A stretch of DNA of 60,234 nucleotides from contig CALWPC010000050.1 in assembly GCA_944383325.1 (NCBI GenBank), positions 1 through 60,234 on the forward strand, in the 5' to 3' direction. The notes beneath the pieces were generated by a model that ran no database searches, was not told the DNA's origin, and saw only the letters and a program-made list of their open reading frames with translations. Position numbers and translations under genes: made by a program. Each line of letters starts with the position of its first letter. The first letter of the stretch is position 1. Origin of the DNA: an uncultured Lachnospiraceae bacterium (GTDB lineage: Bacteria > Bacillota > Clostridia > Lachnospirales > Lachnospiraceae). Shown in pieces: positions 1 through 8,955 of the stretch.

Positions 1-48
1 ATATCCTACATTCACAGAGTTTTATCTGAAAGCATGTGAAAACTAAAG

Positions 49-125
49 AACCGCCGTATACGGAACCGTACGTACGGTGGTGTGGGAGGTCGGTAGATAA
101 AATAATTATCTACCTCCTACCCGAT
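49..125 (+). ncRNA. Group II intron 3' end (domains V and VI)
   Basis: The RNA folds as a domain V hairpin: nine base pairs (50-58 with 73-81), a two-base bulge at 71-72, then four pairs (59-62 with 67-70) capped by GAAC. Domain VI follows: 84-89 pair with 116-118 and 120-122, leaving A119 bulged as the expected branch-point adenosine, and 92-100 pair perfectly with 106-114. The intron should end at the GAT of 123-125, so the 3' exon starts at 126. Bases 1-48 are presumably more of the same intron; its reverse-transcriptase ORF, if any, lies before the window. The fold is seen directly; splicing activity is inferred. Confidence 0.8.
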
Positions 126-233
126 TGGAACATTACCGTTTGCTACAGTTTATGGGCCGATAAAAGTAAGACGTGACACAAAGATATAGTAAAATGATAA
201 GGCAGGGACGGTTGATGTCTATGGCATAAATGA

Positions 234-874
<641 letters not shown>

Positions 875-890
875 AAAGAGGGTGTTTTTA

Positions 891-916
891 CAGAAAGGTG
901 TACTTTTTTGCAAAAG
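891..916 (+). repeat. Left inverted repeat of putative invertible segment
   Basis: This 26-bp arm matches the reverse complement of 1021-1046 at 24 of 26 positions; mismatches are at arm positions 3 and 17. The core AAAGGTGTACTTT is identical in both. It starts 30 bp after the recombinase stop codon and is the candidate left crossover site. Confidence 0.85.
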
Positions 917-967
917 ATTTTGACGACCTCTCTGGCTATCATTCCCAAAAGAATTACAATTCATGAG

Positions 968-996
968 TTGACATACAGGGATAAACGTGGTATCAA
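968..996 (+). promoter_or_regulatory. Sigma-A type promoter inside the invertible segment
   Basis: A perfect TTGACA at 968-973 is followed after 17 bases by TATCAA at 991-996. The expected start of transcription is near 1003, just before the right repeat, and the transcript would run into the LCP gene at 1087. As read here the switch is in the ON orientation. Confidence 0.75.
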
Positions 997-1020
997 TATA
1001 ACAGATGTGCCAAGAGGGCG

Positions 1021-1046
1021 CTTTTGCAAGAAAGTACACCTTTTTG
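1021..1046 (-). repeat. Right inverted repeat of putative invertible segment
   Basis: This arm is the inverted partner of 891-916, with 24 of 26 matches. It lies 40 bp before the start codon of the LCP gene, so in the ON state the repeat is transcribed as part of its 5' untranslated region. Confidence 0.85.
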
Positions 1047-1086
1047 CTAGCGAAATCAACTCAAAACACATTGGAGGGATCGTATA

Positions 1087-2202
1087 TTGAAAATGTCCGG
1101 TTTTCATAAATCAATATTTGCAAAGAAACAGTCCAGGCTAGACCACGATGAAATTGAACGCCATGGTTGGAAAATTGCGCTGCGTATCTTTCTGATTACG
1201 TTGAGTATTCTATTGGCGCTTATCATTTCAGCGCTTGGCGTGTATCTGTATATGAGAGAAAGCGGAAAAAATAGTTTAAAAAACAAAGTCACCGGTTCGC
1301 CGAATCTCGGACAATATGACGGTGCAGAGCTCACCTCCGATGCTTCGGTCATCTTATATGACGGAACACAATACCAATACAAAGAGGAAATGATCAGCCT
1401 CTTGCTGATCGGCGTCGAACCAACTGACGAAATGACGGCGGCGTCTGAAACTGCTCTCAGTGCATCTGAAACGGCAGGCTCTATATTTCTTCTTGCCCTT
1501 GATACCGAGCAAAACACGTTGTCCATTCTCGGTATTCCAGGAGATACGATGACAGAAATCGCTCATGATGATCAAGCAGGCAATCTGCTTGGCAATAACA
1601 TTAATCCTCTCTCGCTCGCCTATGCATTTGGAGACAGCGAAAGGAAAAGCTGTGAACTGGTGAGTAATACGGTATCTAAGTTATTATATGACCTTCCAAT
1701 TCACGGCTATTTGTCAGTCAGCGCTTCGGCCATCGAACAGCTGACCAACGCCGTCGGCGGCATATCGGTCAAGATTCCGCAGGATTTTGCCGACCTGTTT
1801 CCGGAATACGAAACAAACGCTACCGTCACAATGTATGGAAGCGAAGCGGTACAGTTTGTACAGATGCGCAGTATGAATACAGACGGCTATCTGGCGCGCA
1901 TGGAACGGCAAAAACAGTTTGCGCTAGCCCTTTATTATCAGGCCAAACGCGTTATGCGCGACCACCCCACACTGCCGTTTACCTTATATAAACAATTATC
2001 GGAGCAAATTGTCACCGACATCAGTCGAAATGAGGCCATCTATCTGGCATCACAGCTTTTATCCGTGTCATCCCGTGCCGATCAGATCCAGATGCTCGAT
2101 GGACAGTCTGTGTCCGGCGCTGTATCCAATGAATTTTACGTAAGCGAGGACGCGCTGTTTCAATGGATACTGCAGACATTCTATACGGAAGTTACAAAAT
2201 GA
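1087..2202 (+). CDS. Divergent LytR-CpsA-Psr (LCP) family membrane protein
   Basis: The 371-residue protein has a short cytoplasmic start, one membrane helix (about 30-54) and an extracellular LCP-like domain with LLLIGVEP, SILGIPGDTM, an NPLSLAYAFGD block, VGGISVKIPQ and an ARMERQKQF helix. LCP enzymes transfer polyprenyl-linked glycopolymers such as teichoic acid or capsule to peptidoglycan. The usual DxR...RSDT signature and the Arg of PRD are replaced here, so transferase activity is doubtful and a regulatory or scaffold role is possible. The TTG start is chosen because GGAGGG lies 8 bases upstream; an ATG two codons later is the alternative. It is alone between the invertible promoter and a terminator, implying phase-variable expression. 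Confidence 0.75.
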   Translation: MKMSGFHKSIFAKKQSRLDHDEIERHGWKIALRIFLITLSILLALIISALGVYLYMRESGKNSLKNKVTGSPNLGQYDGAELTSDASVILYDGTQYQYKEEMISLLLIGVEPTDEMTAASETALSASETAGSIFLLALDTEQNTLSILGIPGDTMTEIAHDDQAGNLLGNNINPLSLAYAFGDSERKSCELVSNTVSKLLYDLPIHGYLSVSASAIEQLTNAVGGISVKIPQDFADLFPEYETNATVTMYGSEAVQFVQMRSMNTDGYLARMERQKQFALALYYQAKRVMRDHPTLPFTLYKQLSEQIVTDISRNEAIYLASQLLSVSSRADQIQMLDGQSVSGAVSNEFYVSEDALFQWILQTFYTEVTK

Positions 2203-2249
2203 CCTTGCAATAAGACGATTCCTGTGCTCAATATGATTGTTCCGAAATG

Positions 2250-2291
2250 GCCAGTATGTCTGATAGTTCAGGCGTTACTGGCTTTCTGTTT
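2250..2291 (+). terminator. Rho-independent terminator after the divergent LCP gene
   Basis: A 7-bp stem (2250-2256 with 2276-2282) with an inner CTGA/TCAG stem is followed by TTTCTGTTTT. It ends the phase-variable transcript before gpmI. Confidence 0.65.
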
Positions 2292-2317
2292 TATCAGTAT
2301 AAAATCTTCAGGAATTA

Positions 2318-2346
2318 TTGACGGAATTCCCAAATGTATTTATAAT
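2318..2346 (+). promoter_or_regulatory. Promoter of the gpmI operon
   Basis: TTGACG at 2318-2323, a 17-base spacer and a perfect TATAAT at 2341-2346. Predicted transcript leader of about 125 bases before gpmI; no known riboswitch recognised in it. Confidence 0.8.
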
Positions 2347-2477
2347 AGAACACGTCGAAGTATTTTCGTTTGGATTTTATGTTGACTGACTCTGTCTGAT
2401 CAGATTTTTAGCTAAGAGGATCAGGATCGGGAAGTCGGATCATGATAGGTGTGTTTGCGCGCGGAAATGGAGGAAAT

Positions 2478-4016
2478 ATGAGTAAAAAACCAACAGTGCT
2501 AGTAATTTTAGACGGCTACGGACTCAATGAAAATGCAACGGGAAATGCGGTGGCGCAGGCCCGCACGCCGGTGATGGATGAACTGATGAACACATATCCG
2601 TTTGTCAAAGGGAATGCAAGCGGCATGGCGGTGGGGCTGCCGGAAGGCCAGATGGGCAATTCGGAAGTCGGACATTTGAATATGGGCGCCGGCAGAATTG
2701 TTTATCAGGAGCTTACACGTATTACCAAAGAGATTGAGGACGGCGACTTTTTTGAGAACGACGGCCTGCTGACGGCAGTTCGGGCGGTCAAAGAGCATGG
2801 CAGCGCCCTGCATTTATTCGGATTGCTTTCTGATGGCGGAGTACACAGCCACAATACGCACCTGTATGCGCTGCTTGAGCTTGCAAAGAGGGAAGGGTTG
2901 TCGGAAGTTTATGTTCACTGTTTTTTGGATGGAAGAGATACTCCGCCGACTTCGGGAAAAGGATATGTACAAGAGCTCGAGGAGAAGATGCAGGAGCTTC
3001 AAGTCGGTGAGATCGCATCGGTTATGGGGCGGTATTATGTAATGGACCGCGATAATCGTTGGGATCGTGTGGAGGCGGCCTACCAAGCGCTCACGTCGGG
3101 AGAGGGCGTGACTGCTGAGGATGCGGTAACTGCGGTTGCACAATCCTACGAAAAAGGTGAAAATGATGAATTTGTCAAGCCGACCGTCATTTTGAAAAAC
3201 GGCCAGGCAATTGCGACGGTGAAGGATGGAGACGCTGTGATTTTCTTTAACTTCCGTCCCGACCGCGCGCGGGAAATTACGCGGGCTTTTTGTGCGGATG
3301 CGTTTGATGGATTCAACCGGGGAGCGCGCCCGGATGTCACCTTTGTTTGCTTTACGGAATATGACGTTACCATTCCAAATAAAACCATTGCTTTTCACAA
3401 GGTGAGTATTACAAATACATTCGGGGAATATCTGGCGGCGCATCATATGATGCAGGCTCGTATTGCGGAGACGGAAAAGTACGCGCATGTCACATTCTTT
3501 TTCAACGGCGGTGTGGAAGAGCCAAACGAAGGAGAAGATCGTATTTTGGTCAACAGTCCGAAAGTAGCCACCTATGACTTGAAGCCGGAGATGAGTGCCT
3601 ATGAGGTTTGCGACCGCTTTGTGGACGCCATCCGATCAGGCAAATATGATGTGATTATTACAAATTTTGCAAACCCGGATATGGTGGGACATACCGGTGT
3701 AGAGTCGGCCGCAGTTCGGGCGATTGAGACGGTGGATGAGTGCGTCGGCCGCGTGGTGGATGCGATTAAAGAGGTGGACGGGCAGATGTTTCTCTGCGCA
3801 GATCACGGAAATGCCGAACAGCTGATCGATTATGAAACGGGAGGCAGTTTTACTGCGCATACAACCAATCCGGTTCCGTTTATTCTCATCAATGCCGATC
3901 CGGCGTATCGTCTGCGGGAAGGCGGATGTCTGGCGGATATTGTTCCGACACTGCTCGAGCTGATGGGGATGGAGCAGCCGAAGGAGATGACCGGTCAGTC
4001 GCTGTTAGTCCGTTGA
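2478..4016 (+). CDS. gpmI: 2,3-bisphosphoglycerate-independent phosphoglycerate mutase
   Basis: GpmI interconverts 3- and 2-phosphoglycerate in glycolysis using two metal ions and a phosphoserine. The 512-residue length fits the family. The N-terminus has the metal-binding VILDGYG (Asp12) and the catalytic serine in GNSEVGH (Ser62); later come the LDGRDTPP block, [10 protein letters not shown] and the C-terminal metal ligands [11 protein letters not shown] and CADHGNAE. The ATG at 2478 is preferred over an in-frame ATG 12 codons upstream because GGAGG lies six bases before it and family members start MSKKP. It heads an operon with an LCP ligase and thrC; enolase, the next glycolytic enzyme, lies about 3 kb downstream. 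Confidence 0.97.
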   Translation: MSKKPTVLVILDGYGLNENATGNAVAQARTPVMDELMNTYPFVKGNASGMAVGLPEGQMGNSEVGHLNMGAGRIVYQELTRITKEIEDGDFFENDGLLTAVRAVKEHGSALHLFGLLSDGGVHSHNTHLYALLELAKREGLSEVYVHCFLDGRDTPPTSGKGYVQELEEKMQELQVGEIASVMGRYYVMDRDNRWDRVEAAYQALTSGEGVTAEDAVTAVAQSYEKGENDEFVKPTVILKNGQAIATVKDGDAVIFFNFRPDRAREITRAFCADAFDGFNRGARPDVTFVCFTEYDVTIPNKTIAFHKVSITNTFGEYLAAHHMMQARIAETEKYAHVTFFFNGGVEEPNEGEDRILVNSPKVATYDLKPEMSAYEVCDRFVDAIRSGKYDVIITNFANPDMVGHTGVESAAVRAIETVDECVGRVVDAIKEVDGQMFLCADHGNAEQLIDYETGGSFTAHTTNPVPFILINADPAYRLREGGCLADIVPTLLELMGMEQPKEMTGQSLLVR

Positions 4017-4052
4017 GGTATCACTATATAGAAAGAAAGCGTAGTTGGAGAA

Positions 4053-5075
4053 ATGAGTTTGAATAAACAGGAAAAGAAAAAGAAAAACAGTCACAAAAAA
4101 GCGCTGATTGTGATCGGATGTATTGCGGTTCTTATTGTAGCGCTGATAGCCGCCGGGGCAGGAGCTGTCAACCACTATTTAAATAAGATTAATAAAGTGG
4201 ATGACAATGTAGCCGATGTGATCAGCCCGGATATGGAAGATTTCGAAACGGAAGCTCCGGGAGAAAACGCTGCGGAGGCAGATACGCTTGACCCTGATGC
4301 CGTACAGTGGGGAAATGCAGAAAATCTTTCAGACGACCATTTGCTCAATATTTTGTTAGTCGGTCAGGACCGGAGAGCAGGACAGCCAAGACAGCGTTCG
4401 GATACGATGATTCTCTGCAGTATCAACACAGAGACAAAACAGATTTCTCTGATTTCGTTTATGAGAGATTTGTACGTGCAGATACCGGGAGGATATTCGG
4501 ACAACCGGTTAAACGCCGCCTATGCGTTTGGCGGATTTCCGCTGTTGGATGATACCCTGACGGTGAATTTCGGCGTACATGTGGACGCAAATATCGAAGT
4601 GGATTTTGAGCGGTTTATTTCTGTGATCGATACTCTGGGCGGGGTGGATATTGAGCTTACCGCTGCGGAGGCGGAAATTGTAAAGGACGGAGCCGTTGCA
4701 GGGATGAATCATCTTTCAGGCGAGCAGGCGCTCAGATATGCCAGAATCAGAAAAATTGACAGCGATTTTAACAGAACGGAGCGTCAGAGAAAAATTCTGG
4801 AGGAAGTTTTTGAAAAGACAAAAAGTCTCAGCCTCAAAGAAATGCTTTCTCTGGCGGATGTGATTCTGCCCTCGCTGACTACAGATCTGGATAACGGCGA
4901 GATGATTTCACTGCTTGTCAAGTGTTTTCCGATCATCAGTTCCGGTCAGCTGAATTCTTATCGGGTTCCCGCTGACAACGCATATTATGACGCCCGGATT
5001 CGCGGGATGGCCGTGCTTGTGCCGGATCTTGCGCTGATTCGGGAGCACCTGCGGCAGGAATATCTTCCTCTGTGA
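4053..5075 (+). CDS. LCP family glycopolymer transferase (LytR-CpsA-Psr)
   Basis: This 340-residue protein has a Lys-rich cytoplasmic start, a membrane helix (about 17-40), an acidic linker and a full LCP domain. It keeps the canonical active-site blocks: LLVGQDRR, QRSDTMIL, SFMRDLYVQIPG, NAAYAFGG and RYARIRKIDSDFNRTERQR. Family enzymes ligate anionic glycopolymers to peptidoglycan at the outer membrane face. It follows gpmI by 36 bp and precedes thrC by 31 bp, so it is probably co-transcribed with them. It contrasts with the degenerate LCP protein at 1087-2202, whose active-site residues are lost. Confidence 0.92.
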   Translation: MSLNKQEKKKKNSHKKALIVIGCIAVLIVALIAAGAGAVNHYLNKINKVDDNVADVISPDMEDFETEAPGENAAEADTLDPDAVQWGNAENLSDDHLLNILLVGQDRRAGQPRQRSDTMILCSINTETKQISLISFMRDLYVQIPGGYSDNRLNAAYAFGGFPLLDDTLTVNFGVHVDANIEVDFERFISVIDTLGGVDIELTAAEAEIVKDGAVAGMNHLSGEQALRYARIRKIDSDFNRTERQRKILEEVFEKTKSLSLKEMLSLADVILPSLTTDLDNGEMISLLVKCFPIISSGQLNSYRVPADNAYYDARIRGMAVLVPDLALIREHLRQEYLPL

Positions 5076-5106
5076 GGAGAAAATCAAGACAGATTGGAGT
5101 AAAAAG

Positions 5107-6591
5107 ATGAATTATAAGAGTACCAGAAGTGGAATTGAAGCGACGGCTTCAGAAGCCATCTTAAAAGGTTTGGCCGACGACGGTGGTCTGTATGTGCCTG
5201 CTTCGCTGCCGAAATTGGACTGCTCGATAGAAGAACTTCAGAATATGAGCTATCAGCAGGTGGCGTATGAGGTTATGAAATTATTTTTAACCGATTTTAC
5301 GGAGCAGGAGTTGAAGGATTGTATTGCGAACGCCTATGATTCCAAATTTGACACGCAGGAAATTGCGCCGGTCAAAAAAGAGAACGGCGTGTACTTTTTG
5401 GAGCTGTTTCACGGGAGCACGATCGCGTTTAAGGACATGGCGCTGTCAATTTTACCATATCTTCTGACAACTTCGGCGAAGAAGAATCATGTCGAGAACG
5501 ACATTGTGATTTTGACAGCAACGTCGGGCGATACCGGCAAGGCGGCTCTGGCAGGCTTTGCAGATGTGCCGGGCACAAAAATTATTGTCTTTTATCCAAA
5601 AGACGGCGTCAGCCCGATTCAGCAAAAGCAGATGGTAACACAGCAGGGAGATAATGTCACTGTGATCGGTGTTGACGGCAATTTTGACGATTGCCAGACC
5701 GGTGTCAAGAAGATGTTCAATGATCAGGCGTTGGCAGAATGCCTGCGCGCGGAGGGATACCAATTTTCTTCGGCGAATTCGATCAATATCGGAAGGCTGA
5801 CTCCGCAGGTTGTATATTATGTCTATGCATACGCGCAGCTCGTCAAGAGAGGCGCCGTTCAGAACGGAGACCCGATCAATGTTGTAGTACCGACCGGAAA
5901 TTTTGGAAATATTTTGGCAGCGTATTATGCAAAGCATGCGGGCATACCGATCCAGACGCTTGTCTGCGCTTCAAATGAAAATAAAGTGCTGTTCGATTTC
6001 TTTGAAACGGGCGTCTATGACCGCAACCGGGAATTCTTCCTGACCTCATCGCCGTCGATGGATATTTTAATTTCCAGTAATTTGGAGAGACTGATTTATA
6101 TGCTTGCAGGGGATGACGCGGCGGTCAATACAGAACTCATGCGTCAGCTCTCCGAGCAGGGCCGATATGAAATTACACCGCAGATGAGACAGCGTCTGCA
6201 GGATTTTTACGGCGGGTACGCTTCGGAGGAGGAGACTGCAGAGGCGATCAAGGAGTATTATGAAACGGCAGGTTATGTGATTGATCCGCACACGGCTGTG
6301 GCCGCTTCGGTATATAAAAAGTTTGCAGACAGTCAGACGGATGACAAACCGGCGCTGATTGTTTCAACGGCCAGTCCTTATAAATTTACACGCAGTGTCA
6401 TGAACGCGATTGACAATCGGTACGACAGTAAGTCGGATTTTGAACTGGTGGACGAGCTGTGCGCGCTGTCCGGCGTGAGTGTGCCGAGAGCCATTGAGGA
6501 AATTCGCAGCGCTCCGGTAATACATAAAAACGTGTGCGCGGTAGATGAAATGGAAAATGCAGTTCGGAAATTTTTGAATCTTTCAGTTTAA
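5107..6591 (+). CDS. thrC: Threonine synthase
   Basis: ThrC converts O-phosphohomoserine to threonine with pyridoxal phosphate. The 494-residue protein is the longer class with an N-terminal ThrC domain (MNYKSTRSG, DDGGLYVPASLP). The PLP lysine lies in HGSTIAFKDMAL (Lys109), and the phosphate-binding blocks ATSGDTGKAAL and VPTGNFGNILAAYYA are present. The start has a short TTGGAG site. No T-box or other amino-acid leader lies before it; it appears to be expressed from the gpmI promoter. Confidence 0.96.
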   Translation: MNYKSTRSGIEATASEAILKGLADDGGLYVPASLPKLDCSIEELQNMSYQQVAYEVMKLFLTDFTEQELKDCIANAYDSKFDTQEIAPVKKENGVYFLELFHGSTIAFKDMALSILPYLLTTSAKKNHVENDIVILTATSGDTGKAALAGFADVPGTKIIVFYPKDGVSPIQQKQMVTQQGDNVTVIGVDGNFDDCQTGVKKMFNDQALAECLRAEGYQFSSANSINIGRLTPQVVYYVYAYAQLVKRGAVQNGDPINVVVPTGNFGNILAAYYAKHAGIPIQTLVCASNENKVLFDFFETGVYDRNREFFLTSSPSMDILISSNLERLIYMLAGDDAAVNTELMRQLSEQGRYEITPQMRQRLQDFYGGYASEEETAEAIKEYYETAGYVIDPHTAVAASVYKKFADSQTDDKPALIVSTASPYKFTRSVMNAIDNRYDSKSDFELVDELCALSGVSVPRAIEEIRSAPVIHKNVCAVDEMENAVRKFLNLSV

Positions 6592-6605
6592 AGGCAGGTC
6601 GTGCA

Positions 6606-6950
6606 ATGAATTGGGGAATTATTTTCTTTCTGTGGTTTGGCGTTATCGGAGCCGTTTGTCTGTTTTCCGGATATTCCATGAAAACGAAACGGCAGATTAA
6701 AATCGGATGGTTTATCGGAAGAGATGTTCAGGCGGAAAAATGCCGGGATATTCCCGGATTCATCGATGCCGTTTATCCCAAAATCATGACGCTTGGAACG
6801 ATTGCGACGGTTGGAGCGGTTCTGATGATCTTGTTGGAAGTATTTGAGGTGACAGAGCTTGTGCAGCTTGTGCTGATGATTGTCATTTTGATTTACTATG
6901 GTTGGTTTAACCATCACGTCAAAAAAGCGACAAAGCAGTATCTGGACTGA
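6606..6950 (+). CDS. Small integral membrane protein (DUF3784-like)
   Basis: A 114-residue protein with three likely membrane helices (about 3-22, 59-77 and 82-99) separated by a basic loop containing [16 protein letters not shown] and a short C-terminal KKATKQ segment. The pattern resembles the small DUF3784 membrane family, whose function is unknown. It begins 14 bp after thrC and is the last gene before the hairpin at 6991, so it belongs to the gpmI-thrC transcript. The family assignment is from memory of the pattern only. Confidence 0.65.
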   Translation: MNWGIIFFLWFGVIGAVCLFSGYSMKTKRQIKIGWFIGRDVQAEKCRDIPGFIDAVYPKIMTLGTIATVGAVLMILLEVFEVTELVQLVLMIVILIYYGWFNHHVKKATKQYLD

Positions 6951-6990
6951 TCAGGATGGTCGGACAGAAATCCTGTGTTTTTCAAAGTAT

Positions 6991-7039
6991 AAAAAAGGCG
7001 CCTTCGGAAATAGTAATCAAAAACGGAGGTGCTTTTTTT
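6991..7039 (+). terminator. Terminator-like hairpin that contains the eno ribosome-binding site
   Basis: Bases 6991-7005 can pair with 7025-7039 over 15 positions (three G-U pairs), with a 19-base loop. The 3' arm is GGAGGTGCTTTTTTT: it supplies both the terminator U-tract and the Shine-Dalgarno GGAGGT of eno, ending one base before the eno ATG. The structure could end the thrC transcript and also hide the eno ribosome site on read-through RNA. Confidence 0.6.
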
Positions 7040-8338
7040 ATGAGAATGCGAATGGAGATTGCGGACGTCCACGGCAGAGAAATTCTGGACTCCAGAGGCA
7101 ATCCCACCGTGGAAGTGGAAATCACGCTGAAAAATGGTGTTGTTGGACGTGCCAGTGTGCCGTCGGGAGCATCGACGGGAACGTATGAGGCCATTGAACT
7201 GCGGGACAAAGAGCACCGGTATCAGGGACTTGGGGTAAAACATGCCGTTCATAATATCAATACGATTTTGTCTGATTTACTGGTCGGTCAAAATGTATTT
7301 GATCAACGGGAAATCGATGAGCAGATGATCGAAGCGGATGGCACGGAGTATAAAGGAAGCATTGGCGCCAATGCAATTCTCGGAGCGTCTCTTGCTGTGG
7401 CCAGGGCGGCGTCAAACGCAATCGGACTTCCGCTGTACCGCTATCTCGGAGGAACATCGGCAGATCGGATGCCGGTTCCGATGATGAATATTTTTAACGG
7501 CGGCTGCCATGCGTCCAACATGACCGATATACAGGAATTTATGATTATGCCTGTGGGTGCGGCCAGTTTTGGCGAGGGACTTCAGATGGGTGCGGAAGTG
7601 TATCACTGTTTGAAAAAAAGACTGAAAGTGCGCGGGCTTTCAACAGCAATCGGCGATGAGGGCGGCTTTGCATCCGATTTGCCGAATGCCAAGGAGGTGC
7701 TCTCCGTCATCAGCACAGCAGTGCGGGATGCCGGGTATGTGGTTGGCAGTGATGTCGTTTTTGCTCTGGATGTTGCGGCGAGTGAATTGTATGACCGGGA
7801 GAGAGAAGCGTATTATTTTCCAGGAGAATCCAAAATAGCCGGACATGAGATTGTGCGGGATACTGTGGATATGATTCAATATTTGAAAGAGTTGGGAGAG
7901 GAATTTCCAATCTGTTCGATTGAGGACGGTCTGCGGGAAGAGGATTTTGAGGGTTGGCGCAGACTCACGCAGGAGCTTGGAGGCCGGATTCAGCTAGTGG
8001 GTGATGATCTTTTTGTCACCAACGTCAGACGGTTAGAAAAAGGCATTCAAATGAAGGCCGGAAATGCGCTGCTTGTGAAGTATAATCAGATCGGCACGCT
8101 CACTGAGACGATGAGCGCCATTCACCTGGCGCATAAAAGCGGTTATCGAACCATCATTTCTCATCGGTCGGGTGAAACCGAGGATAGTTTTATCGCAGAT
8201 CTGAGTGTGGCCGTCGGTGCGGGCCAGATCAAAACCGGCGCGCCGTGCAGAAGCGACCGGGTGGCAAAGTATAATCGGCTGCTCAGAATTGAGGAGGAAA
8301 TTCAGGACATTGCACAATATGATTCGCCGTTTTCATAG
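7040..8338 (+). CDS. eno: Enolase
   Basis: Enolase dehydrates 2-phosphoglycerate to phosphoenolpyruvate. The 432-residue protein has the expected blocks: [27 protein letters not shown], the GDEGGF loop, [20 protein letters not shown], the lysine region [14 protein letters not shown] and SHRSGETED. Some usual residues differ (NGGCHASN instead of the common GGAHADN, and VKYNQ instead of KLNQ), so it may be a divergent or second enolase of the genome. The start is the ATG at 7040 with GGAGGT nine bases upstream; an upstream in-frame ATG at 6956 has no such site. It has no clear promoter of its own other than possible read-through. Confidence 0.93.
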   Translation: MRMRMEIADVHGREILDSRGNPTVEVEITLKNGVVGRASVPSGASTGTYEAIELRDKEHRYQGLGVKHAVHNINTILSDLLVGQNVFDQREIDEQMIEADGTEYKGSIGANAILGASLAVARAASNAIGLPLYRYLGGTSADRMPVPMMNIFNGGCHASNMTDIQEFMIMPVGAASFGEGLQMGAEVYHCLKKRLKVRGLSTAIGDEGGFASDLPNAKEVLSVISTAVRDAGYVVGSDVVFALDVAASELYDREREAYYFPGESKIAGHEIVRDTVDMIQYLKELGEEFPICSIEDGLREEDFEGWRRLTQELGGRIQLVGDDLFVTNVRRLEKGIQMKAGNALLVKYNQIGTLTETMSAIHLAHKSGYRTIISHRSGETEDSFIADLSVAVGAGQIKTGAPCRSDRVAKYNRLLRIEEEIQDIAQYDSPFS

Positions 8339-8396
8339 AAGGCCAGGTGCAAATGGGTCTGTTGCATATCTTGGGAAATATTCGGTGAAAAAAGTG

Positions 8397-8425
8397 TTGA
8401 AATATAAAAGGCAATATGGTAAAAT
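8397..8425 (+). promoter_or_regulatory. Promoter of secG
   Basis: TTGAAA at 8397-8402, 17-base spacer, TAAAAT at 8420-8425. The start of transcription would be about 24 bases before the GTG start codon. Confidence 0.75.
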
Positions 8426-8455
8426 ACACCTTGTATGACTTAGGAGGTGTAAAGA

Positions 8456-8845
8456 GTGGGTGCTCTAAAAATAGTATTGACCGTAGTGTTTATCGTTGTC
8501 TGTGTCGTGCTCAGTGCCATTGTCCTGATGCAGGAGGGCAAATCGGCCGGTCTCGGATCGATCAGCGGAGCGGCAGAGACTTATTGGGGACGCAATAGAA
8601 GCCGTTCGATGGAGGGAACTCTTGAGAAGCTGACAAAGTATCTGGCGATTGCCTTTATTGTACTGTCGCTTGTGCTGAATATTAATTTTACAAGCTCCAG
8701 TGCGTCGGATGCGAATGCAACAGCTGCTCCTACGGCAACCGCAACAGAGGCGGCAACGGAAGCGGCGTCGGCGACTGAAGAAGTGACGACAACCGAAGAA
8801 GCGACAGCAACCGAAGAAGTGGCAGCAACGGAAGCGGCAGAATGA
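8456..8845 (+). CDS. secG: SecG preprotein translocase subunit with low-complexity C-terminal tail
   Basis: SecG is the small accessory subunit of the SecYEG channel. Residues 1-80 match the family: a first membrane helix (about 4-24), the MQEGKSAGLGSISGAAETYWGRN loop region and a second helix (about 58-76). Usual bacterial SecG is about 75-80 residues; this one has a further ~50 residues made of Thr, Ala, Glu and Val, encoded partly by imperfect 18-bp repeats (ATEEVA/TTEEAT). With SecG topology this tail would lie outside the cell. The GTG start has AGGAGGTG eight bases upstream. The order secG-rnr-smpB is conserved in many Firmicutes. Confidence 0.9.
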   Translation: MGALKIVLTVVFIVVCVVLSAIVLMQEGKSAGLGSISGAAETYWGRNRSRSMEGTLEKLTKYLAIAFIVLSLVLNINFTSSSASDANATAAPTATATEAATEAASATEEVTTTEEATATEEVAATEAAE

Positions 8846-8851
8846 AACGAG

Positions 8852-8879
8852 AAACACTCTTAATTATAAGAGTGTTTTT
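8852..8879 (+). terminator. Terminator after secG
   Basis: A perfect 10-bp stem (8852-8861 with 8868-8877), loop AATTAT and a U-tract at 8875-8879. It separates secG from rnr, so rnr needs read-through or its own start. Confidence 0.85.
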
Positions 8880-8886
8880 CTTTATT

Positions 8887-8917
8887 CAAAAGGAAAGTTC
8901 ATGGAACTTCCCTTTTG
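8887..8917 (+). promoter_or_regulatory. Stable hairpin in the rnr leader
   Basis: A 14-bp stem with one mismatch (8887-8900 with 8904-8917) closes over the three-base loop ATG and lies 38 bp before rnr. It has no U-tract, so it is not a plain terminator; it may stabilise or regulate the rnr mRNA. Confidence 0.5.
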
Positions 8918-8955
8918 AGACTTATCGTTCGACAACCGACAGAGAGGCGGAAAGT

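Larger units (their letters stand above)
891..1046. other. Putative invertible promoter segment (phase-variation switch)
   Basis: Two 26-bp inverted repeats enclose 104 bp. The enclosed DNA contains one convincing promoter (968-996) that in this orientation points out of the segment toward the LCP-family gene starting at 1087. A serine recombinase gene lies directly upstream. Recombination between the arms would turn the promoter to face the recombinase gene and remove the only clear promoter of the LCP gene. Repeats, promoter and recombinase are seen; inversion itself is inferred from this arrangement. The alternative is a short non-autonomous transposable element with terminal inverted repeats. 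Confidence 0.7.

Noticed and set aside
894-1043. A MITE or small insertion with terminal inverted repeats
   Set aside because: No target-site duplication is visible next to the arms (flanks ...TTTTTA and GCTAGC... differ), and a recombinase gene plus an outward promoter fit a switch better. It stays the main alternative.
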